This document shows, piece by piece, positions 1 to 6,624 of a stretch of 10,192 bases of DNA. The notes under the pieces are model-generated. The model was not told the origin of the DNA. It ran no database searches and worked only from the letters and a program-made list of their open reading frames with translations. The stretch spans positions 1 to 10,192 of the forward strand of contig CANPPM010000082.1 in the NCBI GenBank assembly GCA_947575935.1, written 5' to 3'. Position numbers and translations under genes: made by a program. The stretch is from an uncultured Butyricicoccus sp. GTDB taxonomy: Bacteria > Bacillota > Clostridia > Oscillospirales > Butyricicoccaceae. Every line of letters starts with the position of its first letter. The first letter of the stretch is position 1.

Positions 1-132
1 ACCCTCCGGCGAATTGCCGTGGGACCGCTTTCCCTGCCGCCCGGACTGCCCACAGGGCAGTGCCGCCCGCTGACCACAGAGGAGCTTCATGAACTTTTTC
101 GGGCCGTAGGGGACGCCGAGCATCAGGGTTAG
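1..132 (+). CDS. RsuA/RluB-type pseudouridine synthase, C-terminal end (5' partial)
   Basis: The window opens inside a reading frame that runs 43 codons to a TAG at 130-132. The visible tail contains RRIAVGPLSLPPGLPTGQCR followed by PLTTEELHELF. This matches the end of RsuA/RluB/RluE-family 16S/23S rRNA pseudouridine synthases, where an 'R-I-x-I/V-G-P-L-x-L' strand is followed by 'L-x-x-G-x-x-R-x-L-T-x-E-E'. The catalytic aspartate and the S4 domain would lie upstream, outside the window, so the family call rests on this C-terminal motif alone. The 3' end lacks a convincing intrinsic terminator: an AGCCC/GGGCT pair near 131-159 has no T tract. A different member of the same family cannot be excluded. 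Confidence 0.55.
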   Translation, partial: TLRRIAVGPLSLPPGLPTGQCRPLTTEELHELFRAVGDAEHQG

Positions 133-203
133 CCCGTTGTTTTTGGCACGGATTGGGCTGCGAAAGGGTCACAGAAAATTTTCACAAAAAAATTGAAAAA
201 TTT

Positions 204-235
204 TTGTACAAAAATGATGGAGAGTGTGATATAAT
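204..235 (+). promoter_or_regulatory. Extended -10 promoter for the CdaR/PucR-type regulator
   Basis: A perfect TATAAT at 230-235 is preceded by TG at 227-228, giving the extended -10 form TGaTATAAT. The best -35-like hexamer is TTGTAC at 204-209, but its spacer of 20 nt is too long, so recognition probably relies on the extended -10. A/T tracts at 177-215 lie just upstream and could act as an UP-like element. Transcription would start near 242, leaving a leader of about 160 nt. Confidence 0.6.
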
Positions 236-241
236 AACATA

Positions 242-401
242 AATTGCATCAGAAATCTTTTACCCATTTGTACACAATGCAAGAGGGTGGTCAGGGCTTC
301 CGTTGGTTGGAAGATTGGGCATCGCGGCAAAAACGACAGACGTTTTACGATGACCTCCGTAAAACCCCGAGCGAGAGCAAATAGAGAAAGGTGATATTGA
401 G
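242..401 (+). promoter_or_regulatory. Structured 5' leader of the CdaR/PucR-type regulator
   Basis: The region between the predicted start site (~242) and the ATG at 402 has three candidate hairpins: TTGCAT/ATGCAA (244-249 with 277-282), CTTCC/GGAAG (297-301 with 309-313) and GTTTTAC/GTAAAAC (342-348 with 359-365). The 10-nt loop of the third reads GATGACCTCC. Its ATGACCT segment (350-356) can pair with the gene's own Shine-Dalgarno AGGTGAT (389-395) with one mismatch. It matches no riboswitch class I recognise. A regulatory role is inferred only. Confidence 0.3.
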
Positions 402-1493
402 ATGGCTTCAAGATTGTTTCAGTCGATTATCCTGCAAATGAAAGACACCGTAGACCGCACCATTGGCATTGTTGATGCGACGGGCGCGGTTATCGCCTGC
501 ACAGATCTGCCGCGCATCGGAGAAATGCGGGAGGATGCTGTAACCGAGCTTGGTTTCGCCGGGGAAATGATCCGGTTCGGTGGATACACCTATCGTTCGG
601 TCTCGGACCGCTCCACTCGTTTTGAATATGCTGTATTTGTACAGGGCGAGGATGAATTGGCCCGTTCGGTCTGTTCGGTTGTTGCGGTGGCTACGAACAA
701 TATCAAGACCCTCTATGATGAAAAGCATGATAAGGCAACCTTTGTGAAGAATATCATTCTTGATAATATTTTGCCCGGCGATATCTACATTAAATCCCGT
801 GAGCTTCATTTTGGTTCGGATGTACCGCGCGTGGTCTTTTTGATCCGCCAGCTGGAGCGTGCTGACGTCGCATCTATCGATGTTGTTTCCGGTCTGTTCC
901 CGGACAAGCAAAAAGATTTTGTGCTGCATATCTCGGAAACCGATATTGTATTGGTCAAGGAGGTCAAGCCTGGCAGTGAGATTCGCGATCTGACCAAGAT
1001 TGCCAAATCGGTAGAGGAGGCGCTTTCTTCTGAACTGATGGTCAAAAACATTATTGGCATTGGCTCGATTTCAACACAGATGAAGGACATTGCCGCTTCG
1101 TTTAAAGAGGCGCAGGTGGCTATTGATGTCGGAGGTGTTTTTGATACAGAGAAATCGATTATTTCTTTTGAAAATTTGGGGATTGGTCGTTTGATTTATC
1201 AGTTACCGACTACGCTGTGTCAGATGTTCCTGACCGAAATTTTCAAGCGCGGATCGATTGATTCCCTTGATCAAGAAACGCTCTTTACCATTCAGAAATT
1301 TTTTGAAAATAACCTGAACGTTTCTGAAACATCCAGAAAGCTCTTTGTGCACCGTAATACATTGGTTTATCGGTTGGAAAAGATTAAAAAGCTTACGGGC
1401 TTGGATCTGCGTGAATTCGATCATGCGATTGTTTTTAAGGTCGCGCTGATGGTGCGTAAGTATCTCGCCAGCCGTGAGGAGGGCTCGCTTTAA
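402..1493 (+). CDS. CdaR/PucR-family transcriptional regulator
   Basis: This 363-residue protein has the layout of CdaR (sugar diacid)/PucR-type regulators. An N-terminal ligand-sensing region (about 1-130, including GIVDATGAVIACTDLPRIGE) is followed by a degenerate GGDEF-like middle part (about 135-270). The C-terminal PucR helix-turn-helix lies at about 300-360, with NLNVSETSRKLFVHRNTLVY followed by RLEKIKKLTGLDLR. That HTH ('V-H-R-N-T-L-x-Y-R-L-x-K-I') is diagnostic of the family. The start at 402 has a fitting AGAAAGGTGAT ribosome site at 385-395. It is a cytoplasmic DNA-binding protein; ligand and targets cannot be read from sequence. It lies 211 nt upstream of ftsE in the same direction without a clear terminator between, so some co-transcription is possible. 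CdaR proteins in other bacteria control glycerate/glucarate use, but no such genes are present here, so no gene symbol is given. Confidence 0.85.
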   Translation: MASRLFQSIILQMKDTVDRTIGIVDATGAVIACTDLPRIGEMREDAVTELGFAGEMIRFGGYTYRSVSDRSTRFEYAVFVQGEDELARSVCSVVAVATNNIKTLYDEKHDKATFVKNIILDNILPGDIYIKSRELHFGSDVPRVVFLIRQLERADVASIDVVSGLFPDKQKDFVLHISETDIVLVKEVKPGSEIRDLTKIAKSVEEALSSELMVKNIIGIGSISTQMKDIAASFKEAQVAIDVGGVFDTEKSIISFENLGIGRLIYQLPTTLCQMFLTEIFKRGSIDSLDQETLFTIQKFFENNLNVSETSRKLFVHRNTLVYRLEKIKKLTGLDLREFDHAIVFKVALMVRKYLASREEGSL

Positions 1494-1642
1494 AATGGAT
1501 GTAGAGGACGCAGGCAGGCTGCCGGATGCAGTGAGGCATAAGACGGCTGAGCGTTTACCGGCATTTTTGCAGATCGTATGAACCCTTCCCGTGCACAGCG
1601 GCAGGCTGTACGCGGCGGGATTTTAGTTCCCATTCCCAAATT

Positions 1643-1672
1643 TCATCAAAACTCGGCAGATGATTTTGATGA
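1643..1672 (+). repeat. 9-bp inverted repeat upstream of ftsE
   Basis: TCATCAAAA (1643-1651) and TTTTGATGA (1664-1672) are perfect inverted copies separated by 12 nt. They lie 15 nt upstream of the ftsE ribosome binding site. No T tract follows, so this is not an intrinsic terminator. It could be an operator or an mRNA hairpin in the ftsE leader, or chance. Confidence 0.4.
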
Positions 1673-1704
1673 GGCGCAGGAGCGCCAAAGGAGGCATTGT
1701 AACC

Positions 1705-2403
1705 GTGATCAGAATGAGCGACGTCAGCATGGTGTACGATAACGGCACACGGGCCGTACATAAGGCGACGCTCCGGATTGATGAGGGTGAGTTTGTTTTT
1801 TTAACTGGCTCGTCCGGTTCCGGTAAGTCGACGCTTATTAAATTGCTGACCGGCGAGATTCGCCCGACCTCGGGACGTATCGTCGTTAATAACTATAACA
1901 TCGGCAATATCAAAAAACGAGAAATCCCGTATCTGCGACGTACTTTGGGCGTGGTTTTTCAGGATTTTCGTTTGATTCCAGACAAATCGGTTTATGAAAA
2001 TGTCGCGTTTGCCATGCGGGCGATCGGCGCCCGAAACCGGGCTATCCGCAAGCGCGTACGCTATGTATTGGATCTTGTTGGGCTGAATGAAAAAATGGAT
2101 GTCCGGCCGCAGGAGCTTTCCGGCGGTGAGCAGCAGCGAGTTGCTATTGCGCGTGCTCTAGTCAACAATCCGCGGCTTATTATTGCAGATGAGCCGACCG
2201 GCAACCTCGACCCAGCGCGCTCGCTGGAGTTGATGACCCTTTTTGAAAAGATCAACGAGCTGGGCACGACGATTCTCATCGTTACCCATGAGAAAGAGCT
2301 GGTTGATAAGTTCGAAAAACGTGTAATTGTCATCAACAATGGCGAGATTATCAGTGACCAAACAGGTGGGTATTACGAATATGAAGAATCGTATGAGCTT
2401 TAG
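1705..2403 (+). CDS. ftsE: Cell-division ABC transporter ATP-binding protein FtsE
   Basis: This 232-residue ABC ATPase forms the cytoplasmic half of the FtsEX complex, which uses ATP hydrolysis to control a peptidoglycan hydrolase across the membrane. All ABC motifs are intact: Walker A GSSGSGKST at residues 35-43, the Q-loop (VVFQDFRLIP), signature LSGGEQQRVAIARAL, Walker B LIIADEPTGNLD and the switch histidine in ILIVTHEKE. The DFRL-IPDKSVYENV stretch after the Q-loop is typical of FtsE. I chose the GTG at 1705 because AAAGGAGG (1687-1694) precedes it by 10 nt and the product begins MIRMSDVSMVYDNGT, matching FtsE N-termini. An in-frame ATG at 1660 would add 15 unsupported residues and swallow the ribosome site. 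The 3' end overlaps ftsX by 23 nt, implying translational coupling. Confidence 0.93.
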   Translation: MIRMSDVSMVYDNGTRAVHKATLRIDEGEFVFLTGSSGSGKSTLIKLLTGEIRPTSGRIVVNNYNIGNIKKREIPYLRRTLGVVFQDFRLIPDKSVYENVAFAMRAIGARNRAIRKRVRYVLDLVGLNEKMDVRPQELSGGEQQRVAIARALVNNPRLIIADEPTGNLDPARSLELMTLFEKINELGTTILIVTHEKELVDKFEKRVIVINNGEIISDQTGGYYEYEESYEL

Positions 2404-3274
2404 TTATTTTCTGAAGGAGGGTGTGCGCAGCATTTTCCAGCATGGCTTTATGAGTTTTGCTACCGTTAGCATTATTCTGGCATGCCTGCTGATGACTGGC
2501 AGCGTAACCTTGCTCTCCTTCAATATCAATCTGGCGATCGAAGAGCTTCAGTCGCAGAGCGAAATCATTGTTTGGGTGGACGAGAACTACACCGGTGAAC
2601 AGGCGCGCGGGATGGAACGCGAGTTGTTGGCAATTGAGAACGTCGCGTCCGTTGTCTACGAATCTAAGGATACGGCGCTTGAGAAATTCCGGGAGCAGCT
2701 GGGCGAGGATTCGAATTATTTGGATGATTTTGATTCGGCGCATAACCCGTTGCGCGACGCCTACCATATTACGTTGGAGGATGTTTCCTTGGTGCGGCAG
2801 ACCCGCAGCCAGATTCGACAGCTGGAGGGGGTGGCAGATACCTCATCCAGTGAGGATACGATTGCTACATTACTGCGCGTACAGCGTGTGTGTCAGGTTG
2901 TTTCAATTGTGCTGGTTGTAGCGTTGGGGGCAATTTCAATTTTCATCATTTCTAATACTGTCAAACTGGCGATGTTTTCGCGGCGTGATGAGATTGCCAT
3001 CATGAAAATGGTGGGCGCCACTAACTGGTTTATCCGTTGGCCGTTTGTAATTGAGGGCCTATTGCTAGGGCTAGTTGGCGGTGGTTTGGCATTTTTTGCG
3101 CAGTGGGGCGTTTATTTAGAGCTGCATCAGATGATTACCAGTATTTTGCCCGCCTTTGGAATGGTAGAGTTTGAATTGGTTCGTCCCTATATATTGGCAA
3201 TTTTCTTGGGGGTGGGCGTGATCGTTGGTATCGGCGGTTCGACGCTGTCTATGCGGCGTTTTCTGGATGTATAA
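2381..3274 (+). CDS. ftsX: Cell-division permease-like protein FtsX
   Basis: This 297-residue integral membrane partner of FtsE has the FtsX topology. A cytoplasmic N-terminus leads into TM1 (about residues 22-48), then a large extracellular domain (about 50-168) beginning EIIVWVDENYTGEQ, then TM2 (about 170-195), TM3 (about 221-247) and TM4 (about 270-292). After TM2, RRDEIAIMKMVGATNWFIRW followed by PFVIEG is the family's signature loop. The extracellular domain is the part that contacts the hydrolase in characterised systems. The start at 2381 lies inside the end of ftsE with a modest AGGTGG (2364-2369) upstream. ATG 2393 is an alternative, and an earlier in-frame start at 2327 would lie deep in ftsE. 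The gene carries no transporter substrate motif; FtsX transmits a signal rather than moving a solute. Confidence 0.92.
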   Translation: MKNRMSFSYFLKEGVRSIFQHGFMSFATVSIILACLLMTGSVTLLSFNINLAIEELQSQSEIIVWVDENYTGEQARGMERELLAIENVASVVYESKDTALEKFREQLGEDSNYLDDFDSAHNPLRDAYHITLEDVSLVRQTRSQIRQLEGVADTSSSEDTIATLLRVQRVCQVVSIVLVVALGAISIFIISNTVKLAMFSRRDEIAIMKMVGATNWFIRWPFVIEGLLLGLVGGGLAFFAQWGVYLELHQMITSILPAFGMVEFELVRPYILAIFLGVGVIVGIGGSTLSMRRFLDV

Positions 3275-3332
3275 ATACCGGTGTATGGAGGACTCGATAA
3301 ATGGGTTAATCCCCCTTTTTAAAGAGCGTCTA

Positions 3333-3494
3333 GGGCTTGTTTGAAAAATGTCAATACGCCCAAACAACGGTTCTTTTTCCGCTATACTTCCCCAATTTTT
3401 CTTGAAATACATCCAGTATTCCTGCGAAAAATTGTGTTTGTCTGGCGAAAAAATTCCTCGCCATTGTGCATATTTCCATTTTTCAAACGGCGCC
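3333..3494. mobile_element. MITE-like non-autonomous element flanked by TA (162 bp)
   Basis: The left end GGGCTTGTTTGAAAAATG (3333-3350) and the reverse complement of the right end, GGCGCCGTTTGAAAAATG (3477-3494), match at 14 of 18 positions, including a perfect 12-bp core. Weaker similarity continues about 13 bases further in. Both ends abut TA (3331-3332 and 3495-3496), the target duplication expected of IS630/Tc1-mariner-type transposition. The interior has no credible gene. It holds an AT-rich stretch and a TGGCGA/TCGCCA hairpin (3443-3448 with 3458-3463). No transposase lies in the window, so mobility would depend on one elsewhere in the genome. Confidence 0.6.
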
Positions 3495-3538
3495 TAATGA
3501 CTGTGTGATGAAAAATGTTCCGTTAGGCAGCGTTTTTT
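3492..3538 (+). terminator. Possible weak terminator at the right edge of the MITE-like element
   Basis: GCCTAATG (3492-3499) can pair with CGTTAGGC (3521-3528), with one G-T wobble and a 21-nt loop. A run of six T follows at 3533-3538. The left arm straddles the element's end and its TA duplication. The long loop and the 4-nt gap before the T run make this weak. If real, it would reduce read-through from ftsX into the hydrolase gene. Confidence 0.27.
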
Positions 3539-3593
3539 CGGAAATGGGTAAGTGCTTAAAATTTGCAGCGATTTTTGAAAGGAGTCTTTTTTC

Positions 3594-4802
3594 ATGTTAT
3601 CTCAAAAGGCTGTCAAGCGTGTCGCCGCGCTCATTGCGGCAGTGCTTGTGGGCTCAATGTTGTTTTCCTTGCTGGCAGGAGGCCTTGCTACGGCGGGGGC
3701 AGCAACTACTTCTCAGCTGAAGCAGCAGCTCTCCCAGATTGAGAGTCAGCAAAAAAAGGTTAAGGAAGAGATTGCAGCGCTCAATCAGCAGGTTGAGGCG
3801 GTGTCAGAAAAAAAGGCCAAGCTTGAAGAGCAGATGGTGCTGACTGAGGATGAGATCACTGCAGTAGAGGGGATCATTGAGGAGCTTGAGGGCGAGATCA
3901 AGACGACCCAGCAGCAGCTTGTTGAGGCACAGATCCGCCTGGACGACATGCAGGTAACTTTTGAGAAACGGATTCGCAATATGTATGAGCAGGGGGGCGA
4001 CACCAGCTATTTGGACGTAGTACTTGGCTCAGATTCATTCAGTACAATGATCGAGTATATGGAATATGTCTCTCGTATCATGGATTATGATAAGCGGTTG
4101 TTGGAAGAGTACGAGGCTGCCAAAAATGCGGTTGCCGCTGCCAAAGCTAAATTGGAATCTGATAAAGCTGAACAGGAGAATTATAAAGGCACGCTTGAGG
4201 TAAAATACGATGAGCTGGACGAGCAGCGCGCTGCACAGCAAAAACTGCAGGATCAGCTGGAAGCCGATGTGGAATTGAAAGAACGCGAAAGCAAAAAGAT
4301 GGAAAGTGAGAAGGCGTCTATCAACGCTGAGATTGCTGAAATGAGCCGTAAAGCAGCAGCAGCAGCCGCAGCGGCAAAGCAGAAAGGTGTTACGAGCAGC
4401 AGCGGTGTGCCGTACAGCGGAAAATTCAGTTGGCCTCTGCCGTCGCGTGGTACGCTGACCAGTGCGTATGGCTGGCGCAATCTTTGGGGCAGCAGGAATT
4501 TCCATTCTGGTACTGATATTGCGATGCCGACTGGTACAACGATTATGGCGGCGGCGCCCGGCACGATTGCAAAAAGCGGGATGTATAATTCTTATGGCAA
4601 TTATGTGGTTGTGGATCATGGCGGTGGTGTAATGACTGGCTATGCGCATATGTCCCGCCGCAGTGTTTCCGTTGGGCAGTCGGTATCTACCGGGCAAAAA
4701 TTAGGAGAAGTTGGTTCGACAGGCAATTCTTCAGGACCACATCTACATTTTCAGGTATTTATTAACGGTTCGACGACTGACCCGATGAAGTATTTCAGCT
4801 GA
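3594..4802 (+). CDS. Secreted coiled-coil M23 peptidoglycan hydrolase (EnvC-like, probable FtsEX partner)
   Basis: This 402-residue exported protein has three parts. A signal peptide occupies about 1-36 (KR-rich start, hydrophobic core, cleavage near AGAAT). A long coiled coil covers about 38-265 and is rich in E, K, Q and A. A LytM/M23 endopeptidase domain spans about 280-402. The zinc ligands H304 and D308 (HSGTD) and H385 (HLHF) are present, as are the second-site histidines H352 (GYAHMS) and H383, so the enzyme should be active; many EnvC/NlpD proteins lack these. M23 enzymes cut peptide cross-bridges in peptidoglycan. The coiled coil plus hydrolase layout directly after ftsEX matches EnvC and PcsB/CwlO partners, which FtsX recruits. 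The start at 3594 has AAAGGAG (3578-3584). No clear promoter was found; the MITE-like element lies between it and ftsX. Confidence 0.9.
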   Translation: MLSQKAVKRVAALIAAVLVGSMLFSLLAGGLATAGAATTSQLKQQLSQIESQQKKVKEEIAALNQQVEAVSEKKAKLEEQMVLTEDEITAVEGIIEELEGEIKTTQQQLVEAQIRLDDMQVTFEKRIRNMYEQGGDTSYLDVVLGSDSFSTMIEYMEYVSRIMDYDKRLLEEYEAAKNAVAAAKAKLESDKAEQENYKGTLEVKYDELDEQRAAQQKLQDQLEADVELKERESKKMESEKASINAEIAEMSRKAAAAAAAAKQKGVTSSSGVPYSGKFSWPLPSRGTLTSAYGWRNLWGSRNFHSGTDIAMPTGTTIMAAAPGTIAKSGMYNSYGNYVVVDHGGGVMTGYAHMSRRSVSVGQSVSTGQKLGEVGSTGNSSGPHLHFQVFINGSTTDPMKYFS

Positions 4803-4848
4803 GTACATATTCCTGAGTTGCTTTTGCTTGCTGAAATGGAGTGAGAAA

Positions 4849-5130
4849 ATGCCTGAAAAATATGAGTTTGACGCTGAAATCTGCGAAGTGAAGGATCGCG
4901 GCGGGGCATATATTGTTTTCCCGTGGGACATCAGGAAAGAATTTGGCGCCGGACGGGTAAGAGTTAGCGTTTTATTCGATGGCATTGCTTACGATGGCAG
5001 TATTGTTAATATGGGCGTCAAGGACGCATCGGGCAATACCTGCTATATAATCGGCATTTTAAAATCGATTCGAAAAGAGTTGGGAAAAGCCAATGGAGAT
5101 GTTGTTCACGTGGTTGTTAGGCGAAGATAG
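4849..5130 (+). CDS. DUF1905 domain protein
   Basis: This 93-residue protein is essentially a single DUF1905 small beta-barrel domain. Recognisable features are IVFPWDIRKEFG near the N-terminus, VSVLFDGIAYDGSIVNMG in the middle and IRKELGKANGDVVHV near the end, corresponding to family elements 'F-P-x-D-V-x-x-x-F-G', 'D-G-x-x-Y-x-G-S' and 'I-R-x-x-I-G-K-x-x-G-D-x-V-x-V'. The biochemical function is unknown. There is no signal peptide or membrane segment, so it is probably cytoplasmic. I chose ATG 4849, preceded by GGAG (4838-4841); an in-frame TTG at 4828 would add seven residues. It follows the hydrolase gene by 46 nt without a terminator, so it is probably co-transcribed, and a hairpin closes the unit at 5173. 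Confidence 0.85.
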   Translation: MPEKYEFDAEICEVKDRGGAYIVFPWDIRKEFGAGRVRVSVLFDGIAYDGSIVNMGVKDASGNTCYIIGILKSIRKELGKANGDVVHVVVRRR

Positions 5131-5172
5131 GCCGGATTTGGGAATTTTTGAGATGATGTAAACAGAATCGAC

Positions 5173-5205
5173 AGCGGGGGAGGACAAGAATTCTTCCCCG
5201 CTTTT
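5173..5205 (+). terminator. Intrinsic terminator after the DUF1905 gene
   Basis: AGCGGGGGAGGA (5173-5184) pairs over 12 positions (two of them G-T) with 5191-5202, leaving a 6-nt loop CAAGAA. It ends in CTTTT. The stem is strong but the T tract is only four bases, so efficiency may be moderate. Confidence 0.65.
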
Positions 5206-5292
5206 GATATGAGACAAGAGAAATGCAAGTGCATCAGAGTGCCGCAGACGGCATATGATGGAAGCAGGCATTTGGGGGAGGTACATAACTTG

Positions 5293-6465
5293 ATGGATGA
5301 TTGCGGGAGAACAGCAGTGCGGCGGGGGATCGTGATTGGCGCATTGGGGATGCTGTTGCTTTGTCTGTTGGCGGGATGGCGGTTGTTGCCTGGCTATGCA
5401 AATTATTGCAAGACGATGCTCAAATTGGGACAGATTATGGATACCGTTGACCGGGAATTTGTCGGTGACTTTGATGCGGAACAGTTGGGGGATTGGGCGG
5501 CTTATGGCATGCTGCAGGCGCTGAACGATCGTTACAGTATGTATTTGCCTGCGGAGTCCGTGGCTGAACATGAGGCAAATAAATATGGTGAAACGTTTGG
5601 TGTGGGTGTCCAGTGCATTTGGGATGATGAGAGACAGGGCGCGCGTGTGTATCGCGTACTAGACGGTTCCTCAGCGCTTGAACAGGGGATCCGTCCAGGA
5701 GATTGGATCACTGCGGCAGATGGTGTCCTTGCGGCAGAAAATGGTTACGATGCAATGATTGCGGCGATTCGCGGCGCGGAGGGTACACAGGTACATGTGA
5801 CCGTGCAGCGGGAAAGCATGTCTGAATCCCTATCTTTGCTGTTGGAGCGGAGGCGGCTGACTCAGCTGATGGCAGAGGGAGAAATGTTGGAGAACCGGAT
5901 AGGCTTGATTCGGCTTTTCAGCTTTCATCAAGGGGCTGCGGCGCAGTTTCGAGCGGCCTATGAGACGTTGCAGTCTCAGGGAATAGAAAAACTGATTATA
6001 GATGTACGGCATAATAGCGGTGGGTTGGTAACAGAAATGTCTGAAATTGCGGATATTTTTCTGCCTCAGTGTGATATCATGGTTTTGCGTCGCAAGAACG
6101 GGCAGGAGGAGCGACGTATGTCCGATGCGGCGCAGGATGAAATTCCGCTGGCAGTGTTGGTGGATGAGCAGTCTTATTCTGCGGCCGAATTCTTTGCGGC
6201 GCTGATGCAGGAATATGGGCGTGCAGTGACGGCAGGAGCTCAGACAACGGGGAAAGAACGGGCGCAAAATACGTATCATTTGGCTGACGGTTCTGCTATT
6301 GTACTGTCAGATCAGCAGTATCTGACCCCGGCAGAACGGGCATTGGGTGAAACCGGCATGACGCCCGACATATTAGCAGCTCTGCCGCAAGGGGCAAATT
6401 TCTATTTTCTCGGCACTGCAGAGGATACGCAGCTGCAGGCAGCGGTAAAAGCATTGTCAGATTGA
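5293..6465 (+). CDS. Membrane-anchored PDZ/S41 (C-terminal processing) serine protease
   Basis: This 390-residue protein starts with a short cytoplasmic segment and one membrane anchor (about 14-36, including GIVIGALGMLLLCLLAG). A PDZ domain follows (about 98-178, with GETFGVGVQ and GIRPGDWITAADG), then an S41 peptidase core. The catalytic pair is visible as S296 in QSYSAAEFF and K321 in TTGKERAQ, 25 residues apart, as in CtpA/CtpB. Such enzymes cut exported proteins, often at their C-termini; in Bacillus CtpB acts in sporulation signalling. The substrate here is unknown. I chose ATG 5293 because GGGGGAGG (5274-5281) lies upstream; TTG 5290 is equally placed. An in-frame ATG at 5209 has no ribosome site and lies just past the upstream terminator. 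Its position after ftsEX and the hydrolase suggests a role in envelope remodelling. Confidence 0.87.
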   Translation: MDDCGRTAVRRGIVIGALGMLLLCLLAGWRLLPGYANYCKTMLKLGQIMDTVDREFVGDFDAEQLGDWAAYGMLQALNDRYSMYLPAESVAEHEANKYGETFGVGVQCIWDDERQGARVYRVLDGSSALEQGIRPGDWITAADGVLAAENGYDAMIAAIRGAEGTQVHVTVQRESMSESLSLLLERRRLTQLMAEGEMLENRIGLIRLFSFHQGAAAQFRAAYETLQSQGIEKLIIDVRHNSGGLVTEMSEIADIFLPQCDIMVLRRKNGQEERRMSDAAQDEIPLAVLVDEQSYSAAEFFAALMQEYGRAVTAGAQTTGKERAQNTYHLADGSAIVLSDQQYLTPAERALGETGMTPDILAALPQGANFYFLGTAEDTQLQAAVKALSD

Positions 6466-6547
6466 TCAGCGGTTTGTAGGGGTTTTGGCGAAAATACGGA
6501 GAGAACAGCACCTTTGAAATGGTGAAATTGTGAAAAATCCGTAAAAG

Positions 6548-6584
6548 AACTCCGACCGCCTTGACATTGGCGGCCGGAGTTTTT
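6548..6584 (+). terminator. Intrinsic terminator after the S41 protease gene, overlapping the greA promoter
   Basis: AACTCCG (6548-6554) pairs with CGGAGTT (6575-6581), and CCGCC (6556-6560) pairs with GGCGG (6569-6573), around a single A-C mismatch. The loop is 8 nt (6561-6568) and a T run ends at 6584. The loop contains the greA -35 element. Confidence 0.8.
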
Positions 6585-6589
6585 ATAAT
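6561..6589 (+). promoter_or_regulatory. Perfect consensus SigA-type promoter for greA
   Basis: TTGACA (6561-6566), a 17-nt spacer and TATAAT (6584-6589) make an exact consensus promoter. Transcription should begin near 6595-6597, about 30 nt before the greA ATG. The -35 lies in the loop of the preceding terminator and the -10 begins on the last T of its T tract. Confidence 0.88.
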
Positions 6590-6624
6590 AAGGGGTAATG
6601 TAATATGGAAAAGAAGGGTTTCAA

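Noticed and set aside
283..296. AGGGTGG, resembling the T-box antiterminator motif, in the regulator leader
   Set aside because: The following bases do not continue to the conserved ACCGCG, there is no specifier stem or terminator, and the downstream gene is a regulator rather than an aminoacyl-tRNA or amino acid gene.
3303..3320. GGG-TTAAT-CCC followed by five T just after ftsX
   Set aside because: A three-base stem is too weak for an intrinsic terminator.
3116..3412. Minus-strand frame (98 codons) across the end of ftsX and the MITE-like element
   Set aside because: No ribosome site and no domain; it spans a coding end and half of a repeat element. Such frames are typical spurious calls over MITEs.
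3466..3720. Plus-strand frame of 84 codons upstream of and into the hydrolase gene
   Set aside because: It starts inside the MITE-like element and overlaps the hydrolase signal peptide in another frame. The hydrolase start has a good ribosome site.
4035..4697. 220-codon open frame on the minus strand
   Set aside because: It lies entirely opposite the M23 hydrolase gene, whose coiled coil and zinc motifs are clear. The antisense product is low-complexity and matches no family I know.
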